Assembly: GCA_963717375.1 (NCBI GenBank)
Contig: OY970329.1
Location: 930,001 to 994,000, forward strand
Source: VRUE01 sp963717375
GTDB taxonomy: Bacteria > Actinomycetota > Thermoleophilia > Solirubrobacterales > 70-9
Length of the DNA: 64,000 nucleotides
Direction of reading: 5' to 3'
Shown: positions 18,431 to 26,978 of the stretch, piece by piece
Layout: each line of letters starts with the position of its first letter
Position numbering within the stretch: position 1 is the first letter of the stretch
Made by a program: the position numbers and the translations under genes
Notes under the pieces: generated by a model
What the model was told of the DNA's origin: nothing
The model's input: the letters and a program-made list of their open reading frames with translations, nothing else
The model's database searches: none

Positions 18431-19786
18431 CTAGGGAGTGGCTCCTCCCGCAGCCGGGGTCGGTGCCGGCTGGGGGACTCCAGCCGGGTAGCCGAGTGAA
18501 GGCACGTCCGAGGGGTAGACCTCGTGGCCGTGGACGGCGATATCGCCTTCCTCCATTTCCGCCTCGCTCATCCGCAGCGGCACGAAGAGGCCGACCAGCT
18601 TTAGCAGGATGAAGGTCATGATCGCGGAGAACACGATCACCCACGCGGCCGTGTAGGCCTGGACCCAGAGGAGGTGCAGACCGCCGCCGGAGATCAGGCC
18701 TTCGTGTTCGCCGGCCATCAATTTGTTGGCGAAGATCCCGACCAGGAGGCCACCGGCAACGCCGGCAAACCCATGCGTGTAGACCACTCCGAGCGTGTCG
18801 TCCACGTTGCGGAAGGGACGGACGCGACTGAGGTAGTTGAGCGCCAGGTAGACGAGGGTCGAGGCAATGACGCCGATGATGATCGCTCCCCAGCCGTTGA
18901 CGAAACCGGCGCCGGGAGTGATAGCGACGAGACCGACGATCATCCCGTTGACGCTGCCGATCAGGCTCGGCTTGCGGCCGGTGGCGTAGTCGAGGGCAAC
19001 CCAGACGAGGAAGGCGACAGCGGTGCAGAGGTTGGTGTTGAGCACCGAAGCCGAAGCGATTTCGCCGGCGCTGTACCAGTCACCACCGTTGAAGCCGTTC
19101 CAGCCCATCCACAGCAGTCCGGCGCCGACGGCGACCATCGCCAGGTTGTTCGGCGCGTCGACCTCGCGGTCACGCTGCAGCCGCGGTCCGATCACGGCTG
19201 CGGCGACAAAACCGGAGACGCCGGCGGCGAGGTGGATCACGTAGCCACCGGAGTAGTCGATCGCACCCTGCTGAGCGAAGAAGCCGCCGCCCCAGATCAA
19301 GAAGGCGTTGATCGTGTAACAGAGCAGCGTCCAGAGGGCGACGAACGGGATCCAAGCCTTGAAGTTGAACCGCCCGAGCACGGAACCCAGCATCAGGATC
19401 GGAGTGATCGCCGCGAAAACAATCTGGAAGTACGCGAGCGTCGATTGCGGGAAGAGAAATTCTTCTTCCGCCAGCTCTGGGATATGCGCCTGCTTCAGCA
19501 GATCGGCGCTGCCCAGGATCGATTCCGGCTTACCCAGGAAATTCCCGAAGAAGCCGTGGTCGGAAATCGCGTGTATCGGCTCGCCGAATCCCATCTTGAA
19601 GCCGACAAGCACCCAGAGAATGAGCACGATCGCGAAGGCGACAAACGCCATCATCATCGAGTTCACCGACCAGCGCTTCTGCATCACCCCGCCATAGAGC
19701 ACAACCAGACCGGGAATGCTCATCAGCCCCACGAGGGTCGCGGCCGTTAGCTGCCATGAGTTGGCGCCTTCGTTCAGCCATTCCAT
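18431..19786 (-). CDS. amtB: Ammonium transporter
   Basis: 451 residues, about 11 transmembrane helices. The pore histidines are visible in DYSGGYVIHLAAG and in THGFAGVAGG, and the Amt signature follows NNLAMVAVGAGLLWMGWNGFN. The cytoplasmic tail (VPLRMSEAEMEEGDIAVHGHEVYP) matches the P-II-binding tail of Amt proteins, then extends about 30 residues as a Pro/Ala-rich end. It moves ammonium into the cell and is normally gated by P-II, whose gene lies 8 kb away. A hairpin GACCGCT/AGCGGTC (19822-19849) lies upstream. Confidence 0.95.
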   Translation of the reverse strand: MEWLNEGANSWQLTAATLVGLMSIPGLVVLYGGVMQKRWSVNSMMMAFVAFAIVLILWVLVGFKMGFGEPIHAISDHGFFGNFLGKPESILGSADLLKQAHIPELAEEEFLFPQSTLAYFQIVFAAITPILMLGSVLGRFNFKAWIPFVALWTLLCYTINAFLIWGGGFFAQQGAIDYSGGYVIHLAAGVSGFVAAAVIGPRLQRDREVDAPNNLAMVAVGAGLLWMGWNGFNGGDWYSAGEIASASVLNTNLCTAVAFLVWVALDYATGRKPSLIGSVNGMIVGLVAITPGAGFVNGWGAIIIGVIASTLVYLALNYLSRVRPFRNVDDTLGVVYTHGFAGVAGGLLVGIFANKLMAGEHEGLISGGGLHLLWVQAYTAAWVIVFSAIMTFILLKLVGLFVPLRMSEAEMEEGDIAVHGHEVYPSDVPSLGYPAGVPQPAPTPAAGGATP

Positions 19787-19941
19787 AGAAGAGTTAGTTC
19801 CTTTCTCAAACTAGATGCTCGGACCGCTAAACCCTCCCGCTGAGCGGTCGGCGCCACTACGTACACGTGTCTAAAGATCGGCGCGAAATCTTCGCCACGC
19901 TGGCGCGAACAGGGCAAAAGGGGCCGTATAACCTGCGGCCC

Positions 19942-20259
19942 ATGCCACTTGAAGGACATTACGAACGTCAAACGACCCCCCTCTACAAGTTGAGCCCGCG
20001 CGAGCTCAGGGCGGCTTCGATCATTCTCCTGGTGACCGTCGTCGCGATCCTCGGCGTCATCATCGCGACCGTTGGCGACAGCAACCCGCCAACCCCGATG
20101 GGCTGTATCAGCGCCGAGGTCGCCGGAATCGTCGGTGCCGAAACGATCGGCGGCTGCGGCGCCGAAGCGGAGGCGAAGTGTGCCCATGCGGCCCTTTTTG
20201 ACTCGCCGCGTTCGAACACGGTCGTCGCCGAGTGCCAAAAGCAGGGCGTCAGGTTCTAA
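19942..20259 (+). CDS. Small single-span membrane protein, unknown
   Basis: 105 residues from ATG at 19942 (MPLEGHYERQTTPLYKLSPREL). One hydrophobic helix (AASIILLVTVVAILGVIIATVG) is followed by a 45-residue segment with four cysteines (GCISAE, GGCGAE, AKCAH, AECQKQG), probably outside the membrane. The upstream TATAAC at 19927-19932 could be a -10 element for a short leader. An upstream in-frame start at 19867 is less likely because it runs through that promoter. Not recognised as a known family. Confidence 0.6.
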   Translation: MPLEGHYERQTTPLYKLSPRELRAASIILLVTVVAILGVIIATVGDSNPPTPMGCISAEVAGIVGAETIGGCGAEAEAKCAHAALFDSPRSNTVVAECQKQGVRF

Positions 20260-20284
20260 GCAGCACCTGGCCGCGGCCCAGCGC

Positions 20285-21052
20285 CTAGCGCAGGGCCGCG
20301 GCCAAGGCGCTCAGCTCAACATCGACCTCGCCGCCCAGCTTGAGCATGGCGGCCTTGTCGTAGGGGGTCGGTCCCTGGGTGATGATCGCCAGCTCGCCAC
20401 CGCTGGCGAGGGTCAGCTCGGGCAGGGCGGCCACCGGGTGGACGACGAGCGAGCTGCCGACGCAGAGCATCAGGTCGGCTTCGGCGGCCAGCGCCTGCGC
20501 TTGGCGCATCGCGCGCTCAGGGAGCATCTCGCCGAAGAGAACGACGTCGGGCTTGACCGCGCCGGCGCAGGCCAGGCAGATCGCCACGCCGTCGCTGTCA
20601 AAGAGCGTTTCAACCTCATCGATCGCGTAGGTCGCCGCACAGCTCCGACAGGAGGAGGTCGCGATCGAGCCGTGCACCTCGACCACGTTCTCCGAGCCCG
20701 CCTTGCGGTGCAGGCGGTCGATGTTCTGGGTGATCACACCCTCCAGCAGGCCTCGCCGTTCGAGCTCCGCAAGCGCCTCGTGGGCAGCGTTAGGGCTCTT
20801 GTCCCCCAGCGACTGGAAGCGCGGCCGGTAGTAGGACCAGAAGCGAGCCGGGTCGCGCTCGAAGACGTCAATGTGGGCGACCTCCATCGGGTCGACGTTC
20901 GCCCACATCCCGGTCTCGGGCGTGCGGAAGTCCGGGATCCCGGACGGCACCGAGATCCCGGCGCCGGTCAGGGCCACCGAGCAAGCCGACCCGCGAATCA
21001 GCCCGGCGAGACGCTCAACGTCGGCGGAGGACACCTCGGCGCCGACGCTCAC
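20285..21052 (-). CDS. NAD-dependent protein deacylase, Sir2 family
   Basis: 255 residues with all sirtuin landmarks: NAD-binding GAGIS (30-34) and IPDFR, TQNIDRLHRKAG, catalytic His127 in VEVHGS, zinc cysteines at 135, 138, 159 and 162, then LCVGSSLVVHPVAALPEL. It removes acyl groups from lysines and may control acyl-CoA synthetases and other metabolic enzymes. No acetyltransferase partner is adjacent. Convergent with the small membrane gene, 25 bases away. Confidence 0.94.
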   Translation of the reverse strand: MSVGAEVSSADVERLAGLIRGSACSVALTGAGISVPSGIPDFRTPETGMWANVDPMEVAHIDVFERDPARFWSYYRPRFQSLGDKSPNAAHEALAELERRGLLEGVITQNIDRLHRKAGSENVVEVHGSIATSSCRSCAATYAIDEVETLFDSDGVAICLACAGAVKPDVVLFGEMLPERAMRQAQALAAEADLMLCVGSSLVVHPVAALPELTLASGGELAIITQGPTPYDKAAMLKLGGEVDVELSALAAALR

Positions 21053-21085
21053 ATTCCTGAACCCATAGGGCCGTGTCTCTGACCT

Positions 21086-22252
21086 CTAGTGACTCTTGGG
21101 CTTGACGACGATCGCCTGCGAAACCGTCGTGATGTTGCCGGCTGCGTCGGTGGCGACCGTGCGAAGACGCACCTTGAACTTCTTATGTGGGGCTCCAAGC
21201 AATGCGGACGACGGCTTCACCTTGATCGACCTCGCGCCTGCCGAGCGCGGAAAGACCTGACTGAATAGCTCCAGGTTGAAGGCGCTGGCAAGCGCGCCTT
21301 TGCGGGCGCCGCCCAGGAGGTCGATATCGAGAGCGACGGGCTCGGCGGCGCCAGCCGTCACGCTGAAGCCTTTCTTGAACTTTTCCAGCGTGATCGATTT
21401 CGGCACCCCTTTGAGCGTCAACCCATCGACTGCCGCGTCTGGCGCCGGAGCGGCAACCCCGACCCCGCTGAGAGACACGTCAAACGACGAGCCTGCGATG
21501 AAAACAGTGGCGGTGCCGGTCTGGGAACCAATCGCCGACGGCACGAACCGCATCAGGAGCTGACAGCTCCCTCCCACCGGCACGCTCCCACCGAGGCATC
21601 CTTCGCGAACGGCAAGAAAGTCACCGGTGACGTTGACTTTGTTGACCGTAACCGGAACTCCAGCCTTGTTTTCAAGGGTCAGGGATTTAACCGGTCCGAT
21701 ACCCCCCACTGCCTGCGAACCGAGATTGAGCCCCGCGGCCACCGGGACCAGGGAGAAAACGTCCACAGACGCGCTGGCCGTGTTGTTGGCCAAGTTGGGG
21801 TCGCCAACCGAGCTCGTCATTTTCGCGGTCACGATCCCCCGGCCCACTTCGACATCGTCAATCCTGAACGTAACGGTCGCCGTGGCCCCTGGGGCAACCG
21901 AGCCGAAGCTCGCGGAGACCGGGCCTGTGGAGCTCGCCGACGCCACGCCCTGGCTGATGCCGATGAAGGAGGCGAACTTAAGCTGAGGTTCTCCGGTGGT
22001 CACTTCCCCGGTGATATTGGTCGCTTCCGCTCCTCCGTTGGTCGCGGAGACGGTGACCACCGCTTTCTCGGGCCCCGCCAAAGGAATACGGGCCGAATCG
22101 ACTGTCACGGTTGCCGATACGTCGGCGGCACCCAGCGCCGCTGCCGGAGCGAGCAGCAACAAACCCACTACCACCAAGACGATGGACGAAATCCGGGACA
22201 CGCCCACGAGTCTATGGGCGGGCGAGACTGGAAACAAGGCGGGCGAACTCAT
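21086..22252 (-). CDS. Secreted protein with CARDB/DUF11-like and choice-of-anchor-like modules
   Basis: 388 residues from ATG at 22252 (MSSPALFPVSPAHRLVGVSR). A GGGAGG ribosome site sits 7-12 bases upstream, overlapping the end of the beta-oxidation gene, and favours this start over GTG at 22267. A signal segment (ISSIVLVVVGLLLLAPAAALGA) precedes beta-sandwich modules. One resembles CARDB/DUF11 domains (DPNLANNTASASVDV). A second has an ASPM/choice-of-anchor look (LNLGSQAVGGIGPVKSLTLEN ... SCQLLMRFVPSAIGSQTGTATV). The last part ends with TDAAGNITTVSQAIVVKPK. Probably exported, with a surface or matrix role. Confidence 0.75.
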   Translation of the reverse strand: MSSPALFPVSPAHRLVGVSRISSIVLVVVGLLLLAPAAALGAADVSATVTVDSARIPLAGPEKAVVTVSATNGGAEATNITGEVTTGEPQLKFASFIGISQGVASASSTGPVSASFGSVAPGATATVTFRIDDVEVGRGIVTAKMTSSVGDPNLANNTASASVDVFSLVPVAAGLNLGSQAVGGIGPVKSLTLENKAGVPVTVNKVNVTGDFLAVREGCLGGSVPVGGSCQLLMRFVPSAIGSQTGTATVFIAGSSFDVSLSGVGVAAPAPDAAVDGLTLKGVPKSITLEKFKKGFSVTAGAAEPVALDIDLLGGARKGALASAFNLELFSQVFPRSAGARSIKVKPSSALLGAPHKKFKVRLRTVATDAAGNITTVSQAIVVKPKSH

Positions 22253-22256
22253 GGTC

Positions 22257-24257
22257 CTACCTCCCACTCCACTTCGGCGTTCGCTTGCCGAGGAAGGCGC
22301 CGATGCCCTCTTTGGCGTCCTCGCTGCGGAAGGCGGTGGCGAAACCCTGCTTCTCGGCCTCGATGCCCTGGTCGAGGTCGCCGGCGTGGGAGACGAGCTT
22401 GATCTGCTCGACCGCGAGCGGAGCCTGGGCGGCCAGCTTGCGACCCCACATCAGGGCGGTCTCGAACAGCTCGTGGTCGGCGACGACGCGGTTGACGAGA
22501 CCACTGTCGAGTGCCTCGCCGGCGAGGATCGCGTCGCCGATCAGGTTCATCTCCAGGGCCTTGTTGGGGCCGACCAGGCGCGGCAGGCGCTGGGTGCCAC
22601 CGAAACCGGGAATGATCCCGAGCTTGATCTCCGGCTGGCCGAAAACAGCGGCCTCGGCGGCGATCCGCACGTCGCAGGCCATCGCCAGCTCGCAGCCGCC
22701 GCCGAAGGCGATCGCGTTGACGGCGGCGACCGTCGCCACCCGCGAGGTACCGAACTCGCGCAGCAGCGCGTGGGCGGTGTGGATCAGCTCCTCGCCGCCG
22801 CCCTCGTCCATCTGGGTGAAGGCCTTGATGTCGGCGCCGGCCGAGAAGACGACCGGGATCGAGGAGGCGATCACCATCGCGCCAACGCCCTCGCTCCCTT
22901 TGACCTTCTCCCAGACCGTCTTCAGGTCGCGGATCACGTCGGGCGAGACGGCGTTCATCGGCAGGTTGGCGAGCCAGGCGATCGCGACGTCGCCGCGGGT
23001 CTCCAGCTTCACCGTCTCGGCCTGCTCGCCCTCGTCGGGCTGCGGGTAGGGGTAGAAGCCCTGGCCGGATTTGAGCCCGAAGCGCCCTTGCGCGACTAGG
23101 CGTCGGAGCAGGACCGGCGGGGCGAAGCGGTCGCCGTAGCGCTCCTGCAGCCCCTCCATCCGCTCCAGCACCGCGTCGAGGCCCTCGACGTCAGCCTTCC
23201 AGAACGGGGGCAGCAGCCCTTTGCGGGGGTCGAGGCCGGCGCCCGCCATCATCCCGAGGTCGATATCGCGGACCGAGCAGACCCCCTCCTCGACCAGCAA
23301 ACAGGCCTCGATCAGCGCCCGGCAGGTGAACTGCGAGATCAGCTCCTCCGCGTCGGGCGCAGCGTCGCCCGGGACGTTTTGCTCGCCGTCCTTGAAGAAG
23401 CCCTCGCCGCCCGACTTGGCGCCGAGCTTGCCGTCGGCGACCAGTTGCTTCATTCCCTGGTGGACGTAGAAGGTCTCGCCATAGGACTCGTTGAGGTGTT
23501 CGGCGACGTGCAGAACGGTGTCGAGGCCGAGCAGGTCGGTGAGGAAGAAGGGACCCATCGGGGAGACCTTGGCCTCCGCGAAGGCCGCGTCGATCGCCTT
23601 CAGGGAGAGCCCCTGGTCCTCCTGGGCATGCCAGATCTCACCCATCGTCGCCATCAGGATCCGGTTGACGACGAAGCCGGGCACCTCGCCGCAAACAATC
23701 GGCTGCTTCTTGATCGCCTGGGCGAAGTTGTAGGCGACGGTGGCGGTCTCCTCGGAGGTGTCCTCGCCGGCAATCACCTCGACCAGCGGCATCACCGAGG
23801 CGGGGTAGAAGAAGTGGAAGCCGACGACCTTGTCGGAGCGCAGCGTCGACTCCGCCATCTCGGTGATCGAGAGCGAGGAGGTGTTGGAAGAGAGGATTGC
23901 GTGGCCGGGGGTCGCCGCGTCGATCTCGCGGAAGACGGCCTGCTTGATCTCCATCCGCTCCGGCACAGCCTCGATCACGAAGTCGACGTCCCCGAATTCG
24001 TCATAAGAAGTGGTGCCGGTGACCAGCCCCATCACCTCGGCCAGGCGAGCGTCCGCCTGCTCCTGGGTCAGCTTCTCCTTCTTGACCAAGCGGGAGAGCT
24101 GTCCCTCGGTGACCGCGCGCGCCTTCTCGACCGCGGCATCGACGAACTTCTGGTCGATGTCCTTGACGACGACTGGGATATCGGCGGCGGCGATCGCCTG
24201 GGCGATCTCACCACCCATGGTGCCGCCGCCCACGACGGCGGCCTTCGATACGAACAT
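22257..24257 (-). CDS. Bifunctional 3-hydroxyacyl-CoA dehydrogenase / enoyl-CoA hydratase
   Basis: 666 residues acting in fatty-acid beta-oxidation. The dehydrogenase is N-terminal: NAD fold AAVVGGGTMGGEIAQAIAAAD, ILSSNTSSLSI, and FFYPASVMPLVEVI. Two C-terminal helical repeats of that module span about 190-400. The hydratase is C-terminal from about 410, with FSAGADIKAFTQM and AFGGGCELAMACDVRIA (oxyanion hole), FGQPEIKLGIIPGFGGTQRLPRLVG. E. coli FadB has the reverse order; Bacillus FadN has this one. No thiolase gene is adjacent. Confidence 0.93.
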   Translation of the reverse strand: MFVSKAAVVGGGTMGGEIAQAIAAADIPVVVKDIDQKFVDAAVEKARAVTEGQLSRLVKKEKLTQEQADARLAEVMGLVTGTTSYDEFGDVDFVIEAVPERMEIKQAVFREIDAATPGHAILSSNTSSLSITEMAESTLRSDKVVGFHFFYPASVMPLVEVIAGEDTSEETATVAYNFAQAIKKQPIVCGEVPGFVVNRILMATMGEIWHAQEDQGLSLKAIDAAFAEAKVSPMGPFFLTDLLGLDTVLHVAEHLNESYGETFYVHQGMKQLVADGKLGAKSGGEGFFKDGEQNVPGDAAPDAEELISQFTCRALIEACLLVEEGVCSVRDIDLGMMAGAGLDPRKGLLPPFWKADVEGLDAVLERMEGLQERYGDRFAPPVLLRRLVAQGRFGLKSGQGFYPYPQPDEGEQAETVKLETRGDVAIAWLANLPMNAVSPDVIRDLKTVWEKVKGSEGVGAMVIASSIPVVFSAGADIKAFTQMDEGGGEELIHTAHALLREFGTSRVATVAAVNAIAFGGGCELAMACDVRIAAEAAVFGQPEIKLGIIPGFGGTQRLPRLVGPNKALEMNLIGDAILAGEALDSGLVNRVVADHELFETALMWGRKLAAQAPLAVEQIKLVSHAGDLDQGIEAEKQGFATAFRSEDAKEGIGAFLGKRTPKWSGR

Positions 24258-24313
24258 TTGGCTTGAAACTCCTCAGGTTGGGGGCGGCCGAAGGCTATAG
24301 GGACACCGTTTTC

Positions 24314-24369
24314 GGGGGCGTGTCTGACTTCAAGGGTCCATATGGCCCCACAAAGTCAGACACGCCCCC
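24314..24369. repeat. 17-bp-arm palindromic repeat, REP/MITE-like
   Basis: GGGGGCGTGTCTGACTT (24314-24330) is perfectly repeated inverted at 24353-24369, enclosing 22 bases that themselves contain CCATATGG and GGG/CCC. It lies between the divergent beta-oxidation and glutamine synthetase genes. GGGACACCGTTTTC just before it recalls REP-type palindromes mobilised by REP-associated transposases, but that link rests on memory of such sequences and no transposase is in the window. Confidence 0.7.
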
Positions 24370-24379
24370 CTCGACAGGC

Positions 24380-24420
24380 GGTACAAGCTCCCTGGGCGAT
24401 CCTTGTACCCGAGTACAAAG
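24380..24420. promoter_or_regulatory. Operator-like TACAAG repeats in the glutamine synthetase promoter
   Basis: GGTACAAG (24380-24387) is inverted at 24402-24409 (CTTGTACC), and a third half-site GTACAAAG follows at 24413-24420. Spacing of half-sites (about 22 and 11 bases) suits binding on successive helical faces. GGTACTAGG further downstream may belong to the promoter. The binding factor is unknown; a nitrogen regulator is an inference from the target gene. Confidence 0.5.
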
Positions 24421-24532
24421 GCATCTTCGAGCCATCGGTACTAGGCTCTTTTGGCTCTTCTAAAGGGAGTGGACCGGTAACCAACCGTGCCCGCCGACCG
24501 GGTGCGACGCCAAGCGAGGAACGACAAGAGCG

Positions 24533-26683
24533 ATGACCCGTATCCGCCAGCAGAACGTGACCGCAGCCCAGTGGAGCGCCAACGGGGGAGCCCTCGGCGC
24601 GATCGACCTGACCCTGCCCGAGAACGAAGCATTCGGGGCCAACGTTTTCTCCGTCATCGTGCAGCGCGAACGCCTGCCCGGCGACGTCTTCGAGAAGCTG
24701 CAGGGGGCGCTGGAAGCGGGAGAGGCGATCGACGCAGGGACCGCCGACGCGGTTGCCGCTGCGATGAAGGACTGGGCCCTGGAGAAGGGCGCCACCCACT
24801 ACACCCACGTCTTCCAGCCCCTGACCGGCTCCACCGCCGAGAAGCACGACTCCTTCTTTGAGCCCGCCGGCGGCGAGGGCAAGGCGATGGCCGGCTTCTC
24901 CGGCAAAGAGCTGATCCAGGGCGAGCCCGACGCCTCCTCCTTCCCAACCGGCGGCGTGCGCGAAACCTTCGAGGCCCGCGGCTACACCGCCTGGGACCCG
25001 ACCAGCCCTGCCTTCATCCTCGAGAATCCGAACGGCTCGCTGCTCTGCATTCCGACCGCCTTCGCCTCCTGGACCGGCGAGGCGCTCGATGCGAAGATCC
25101 CGCTGCTGCGCTCGATGGACGCGCTGTCGGGCGCTGCTGTCAAAGCCCTCGGGCTGCTCGGCGACACCGAGAGCAAACGCGTCTTCACCACGGTCGGGCC
25201 CGAGCAGGAGTACTTCCTGATCGACGAGCAGTACTTCTTCGAGCGCCCCGACCTGATCTCGACCGGGCGCACCCTGTTCGGCGCCAAGCCGCCGAAGGGC
25301 CAGGAACTCGACGACCACTACTTCGGCACGATCCCCGAGCGGGTGCTCGCCTTCATGCTCGAGTCCGAGTTGGAGATGCGCAAGCTCGGCATCCCGGTCA
25401 AGACCCGCCACAACGAGGTGGCGCCGGCGCAGTACGAGATCGCGCCGATGTTCGAGAACTCCAACGTCGGCTCCGATCATCAGCAGCTGCTGATGCGGAC
25501 ACTGGAAAACGTCGCCCGCCGCTACGGCCTGGTCTGCCTGCTGCACGAGAAGCCCTTCGCTGGCGTCAACGGCTCGGGCAAGCACAACAACTGGTCAATG
25601 AGCACCGATACGGGCAGCAACCTGCTCAACCCAGGCGACACGCCCGCTGACAACGTTCACTTCCTCTTCTTCTGCGCGGCGGTAATCCAGGCGGTCAACA
25701 AGCACCAGGGGCTGCTGCGCGCCTCGGCCGCCGACATCGGCCAGGACCATCGCCTCGGCGCCAACGAGGCGCCTCCGGCGATCATCTCGATCTTCCTCGG
25801 CGCCGAACTGGACAAGGTCTTCGAGGCGATCGCCAGCGGCGAGGGCGATCCACACACGCCGGCCTCTTTCCTCGACCTGGGGGCGACGGTCCTGCCGCCG
25901 CTGCCGAAGGACGGCGGCGACCGCAACCGCACCTCGCCCTTCGCCTTCACCGGCAACAAGTTCGAGTTCCGGGCGCTGGGGTCGAGCATGTCGCTGGCCT
26001 TCCCCAACACCGTGCTCAACACGATCGTCGCCGAGGCGATCGACGAGATGTCCGACAAGCTCGAGGCAAAGATCAACGGCGGCATGGACAAGGCCGAGGC
26101 GGCGATCGAGGTGGTCAAGGAGACCTACGTCGCCAGCAAGCAGATCTGCTTCAGCGGCGATAACTACTCGGAGGAGTGGCACGCCGAGGCAGAGCGGCGC
26201 GGTCTGAAGAACCTGAAAACGACTCCGGACGCGCTGCTCGAGGTCCTGGCCGACGACTCGGTCGAGGCCTTCGAGAAATACAGCGTGCTTTCGAAAAGAG
26301 AGCTGGAGTCCCGCTTCGAGGTCTGGATCGAGCAGTACGCACTGCGCGCCAACATCGAGGCCGAGACGACGTTCTCGATCGCCAAGACGATGATCCTGCC
26401 GGCGGCGCTGCGCCACCTGGCGCTGATCGGTGCAGCCGGCGTCTCCTCCCTGGAGGCCGACGTGCGCGGCCTGGTCGACGAGCTGATCATGGCGCTGGAC
26501 GCGCTCGAGAAGGCCAACGCCGAGCCGACTGAGCTCGAGGGCCTCGACCTGGCGCTCTTCGCCCGCGACGAGCAGTTGACCAAGAGCGGCACCGTGCGCG
26601 AGGCAGCCGACAAGCTGGAGAAGGTCGTCGCCGATGACCTCTGGCCGCTGCCGAAGTACGAGGAGATGCTCTTCATCAAGTAG
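24533..26683 (+). CDS. glnN: Glutamine synthetase, type III
   Basis: 716 residues, the length of the large GlnN/GSIII class rather than the ~470 of GSI. It forms glutamine from glutamate, ammonia and ATP. N-terminal GSIII features are THYTHVFQPLTGSTAEKHDSF and ELIQGEPDASSFPTGG. The catalytic metal and ATP regions are TVGPEQEYFLID, RHNEVAPAQYEIAPMFENSN and NGSGKHNNWSMST. There is no GSI-type adenylylation motif. It is flanked by unrelated palindromes upstream (24314) and directly downstream (26693). ATG at 24533 follows an AGGAACGA site. Confidence 0.94.
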   Translation: MTRIRQQNVTAAQWSANGGALGAIDLTLPENEAFGANVFSVIVQRERLPGDVFEKLQGALEAGEAIDAGTADAVAAAMKDWALEKGATHYTHVFQPLTGSTAEKHDSFFEPAGGEGKAMAGFSGKELIQGEPDASSFPTGGVRETFEARGYTAWDPTSPAFILENPNGSLLCIPTAFASWTGEALDAKIPLLRSMDALSGAAVKALGLLGDTESKRVFTTVGPEQEYFLIDEQYFFERPDLISTGRTLFGAKPPKGQELDDHYFGTIPERVLAFMLESELEMRKLGIPVKTRHNEVAPAQYEIAPMFENSNVGSDHQQLLMRTLENVARRYGLVCLLHEKPFAGVNGSGKHNNWSMSTDTGSNLLNPGDTPADNVHFLFFCAAVIQAVNKHQGLLRASAADIGQDHRLGANEAPPAIISIFLGAELDKVFEAIASGEGDPHTPASFLDLGATVLPPLPKDGGDRNRTSPFAFTGNKFEFRALGSSMSLAFPNTVLNTIVAEAIDEMSDKLEAKINGGMDKAEAAIEVVKETYVASKQICFSGDNYSEEWHAEAERRGLKNLKTTPDALLEVLADDSVEAFEKYSVLSKRELESRFEVWIEQYALRANIEAETTFSIAKTMILPAALRHLALIGAAGVSSLEADVRGLVDELIMALDALEKANAEPTELEGLDLALFARDEQLTKSGTVREAADKLEKVVADDLWPLPKYEEMLFIK

Positions 26684-26692
26684 CGCTCGTGG

Positions 26693-26803
26693 GGAAGATC
26701 CCGGCAGGGGTTCCGCTTAACTTTTTCGATGGTCGGAACCTGCTGGCGCCTCAAGGTGGGCGCCGAAAAAGTACAAGACGCTCCACCCCTGCCGGGATCT
26801 TCC
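26693..26803 (+). repeat. Structured 3'-end element, copy 1 (after glutamine synthetase)
   Basis: A perfect 18-bp inverted repeat (26693-26710 with 26786-26803) starts 9 bases after the glutamine synthetase stop. Inside is a second stem, ACTTTTTCG (26720-26728) with CGAAAAAGT (26764-26772). Conserved loop blocks shared with copy 2 at 63764-63885 are CTTAACTTTTT, TGCTGGCGCCTCAAGGTGG and AAAAAGTACAAGACG. The whole could fold into one long interrupted hairpin in RNA. It may act as terminator, mRNA stabiliser or mobile palindrome; none is demonstrated. Confidence 0.85.
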
Positions 26804-26822
26804 TTCTCGCTTAGCTTGGGTT

Positions 26823-26978
26823 CTACTCGTCGTTTTCGTCGTTGTCGCGAACGGCGCGGATGATCAGGTAGGCGAGTGCGCCGAGGCCGAGAATTGGGAT
26901 CAGACCGCCGAGTAGAACTGGCGCCCAGGACTCTTCCGCGCGGACCAGGAACGTCGCAAGGATCAAGAGGTGGGTCAT
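26823..26978 (-). CDS. Small membrane protein, unknown
   Basis: 51 residues from ATG at 26978 (MTHLLILATFLVRAEESW). Two hydrophobic stretches: a short N-terminal one that could be a signal anchor, and VLLGGLIPILGLGALAYLIIRAV near residues 22-45. A charged tail DNDENDE ends it. The start overlaps the metallophosphatase stop as ATGA, which supports translation and coupling. It points toward the structured element at 26693. Function unknown. Confidence 0.6.
   Translation of the reverse strand: MTHLLILATFLVRAEESWAPVLLGGLIPILGLGALAYLIIRAVRDNDENDE

Noticed and set aside
26693..26803. Simple intrinsic terminator for glutamine synthetase
   Set aside because: Length, interior conserved blocks shared with a distant copy, and no T run after the right arm make a plain terminator an insufficient explanation, though termination may be one function.
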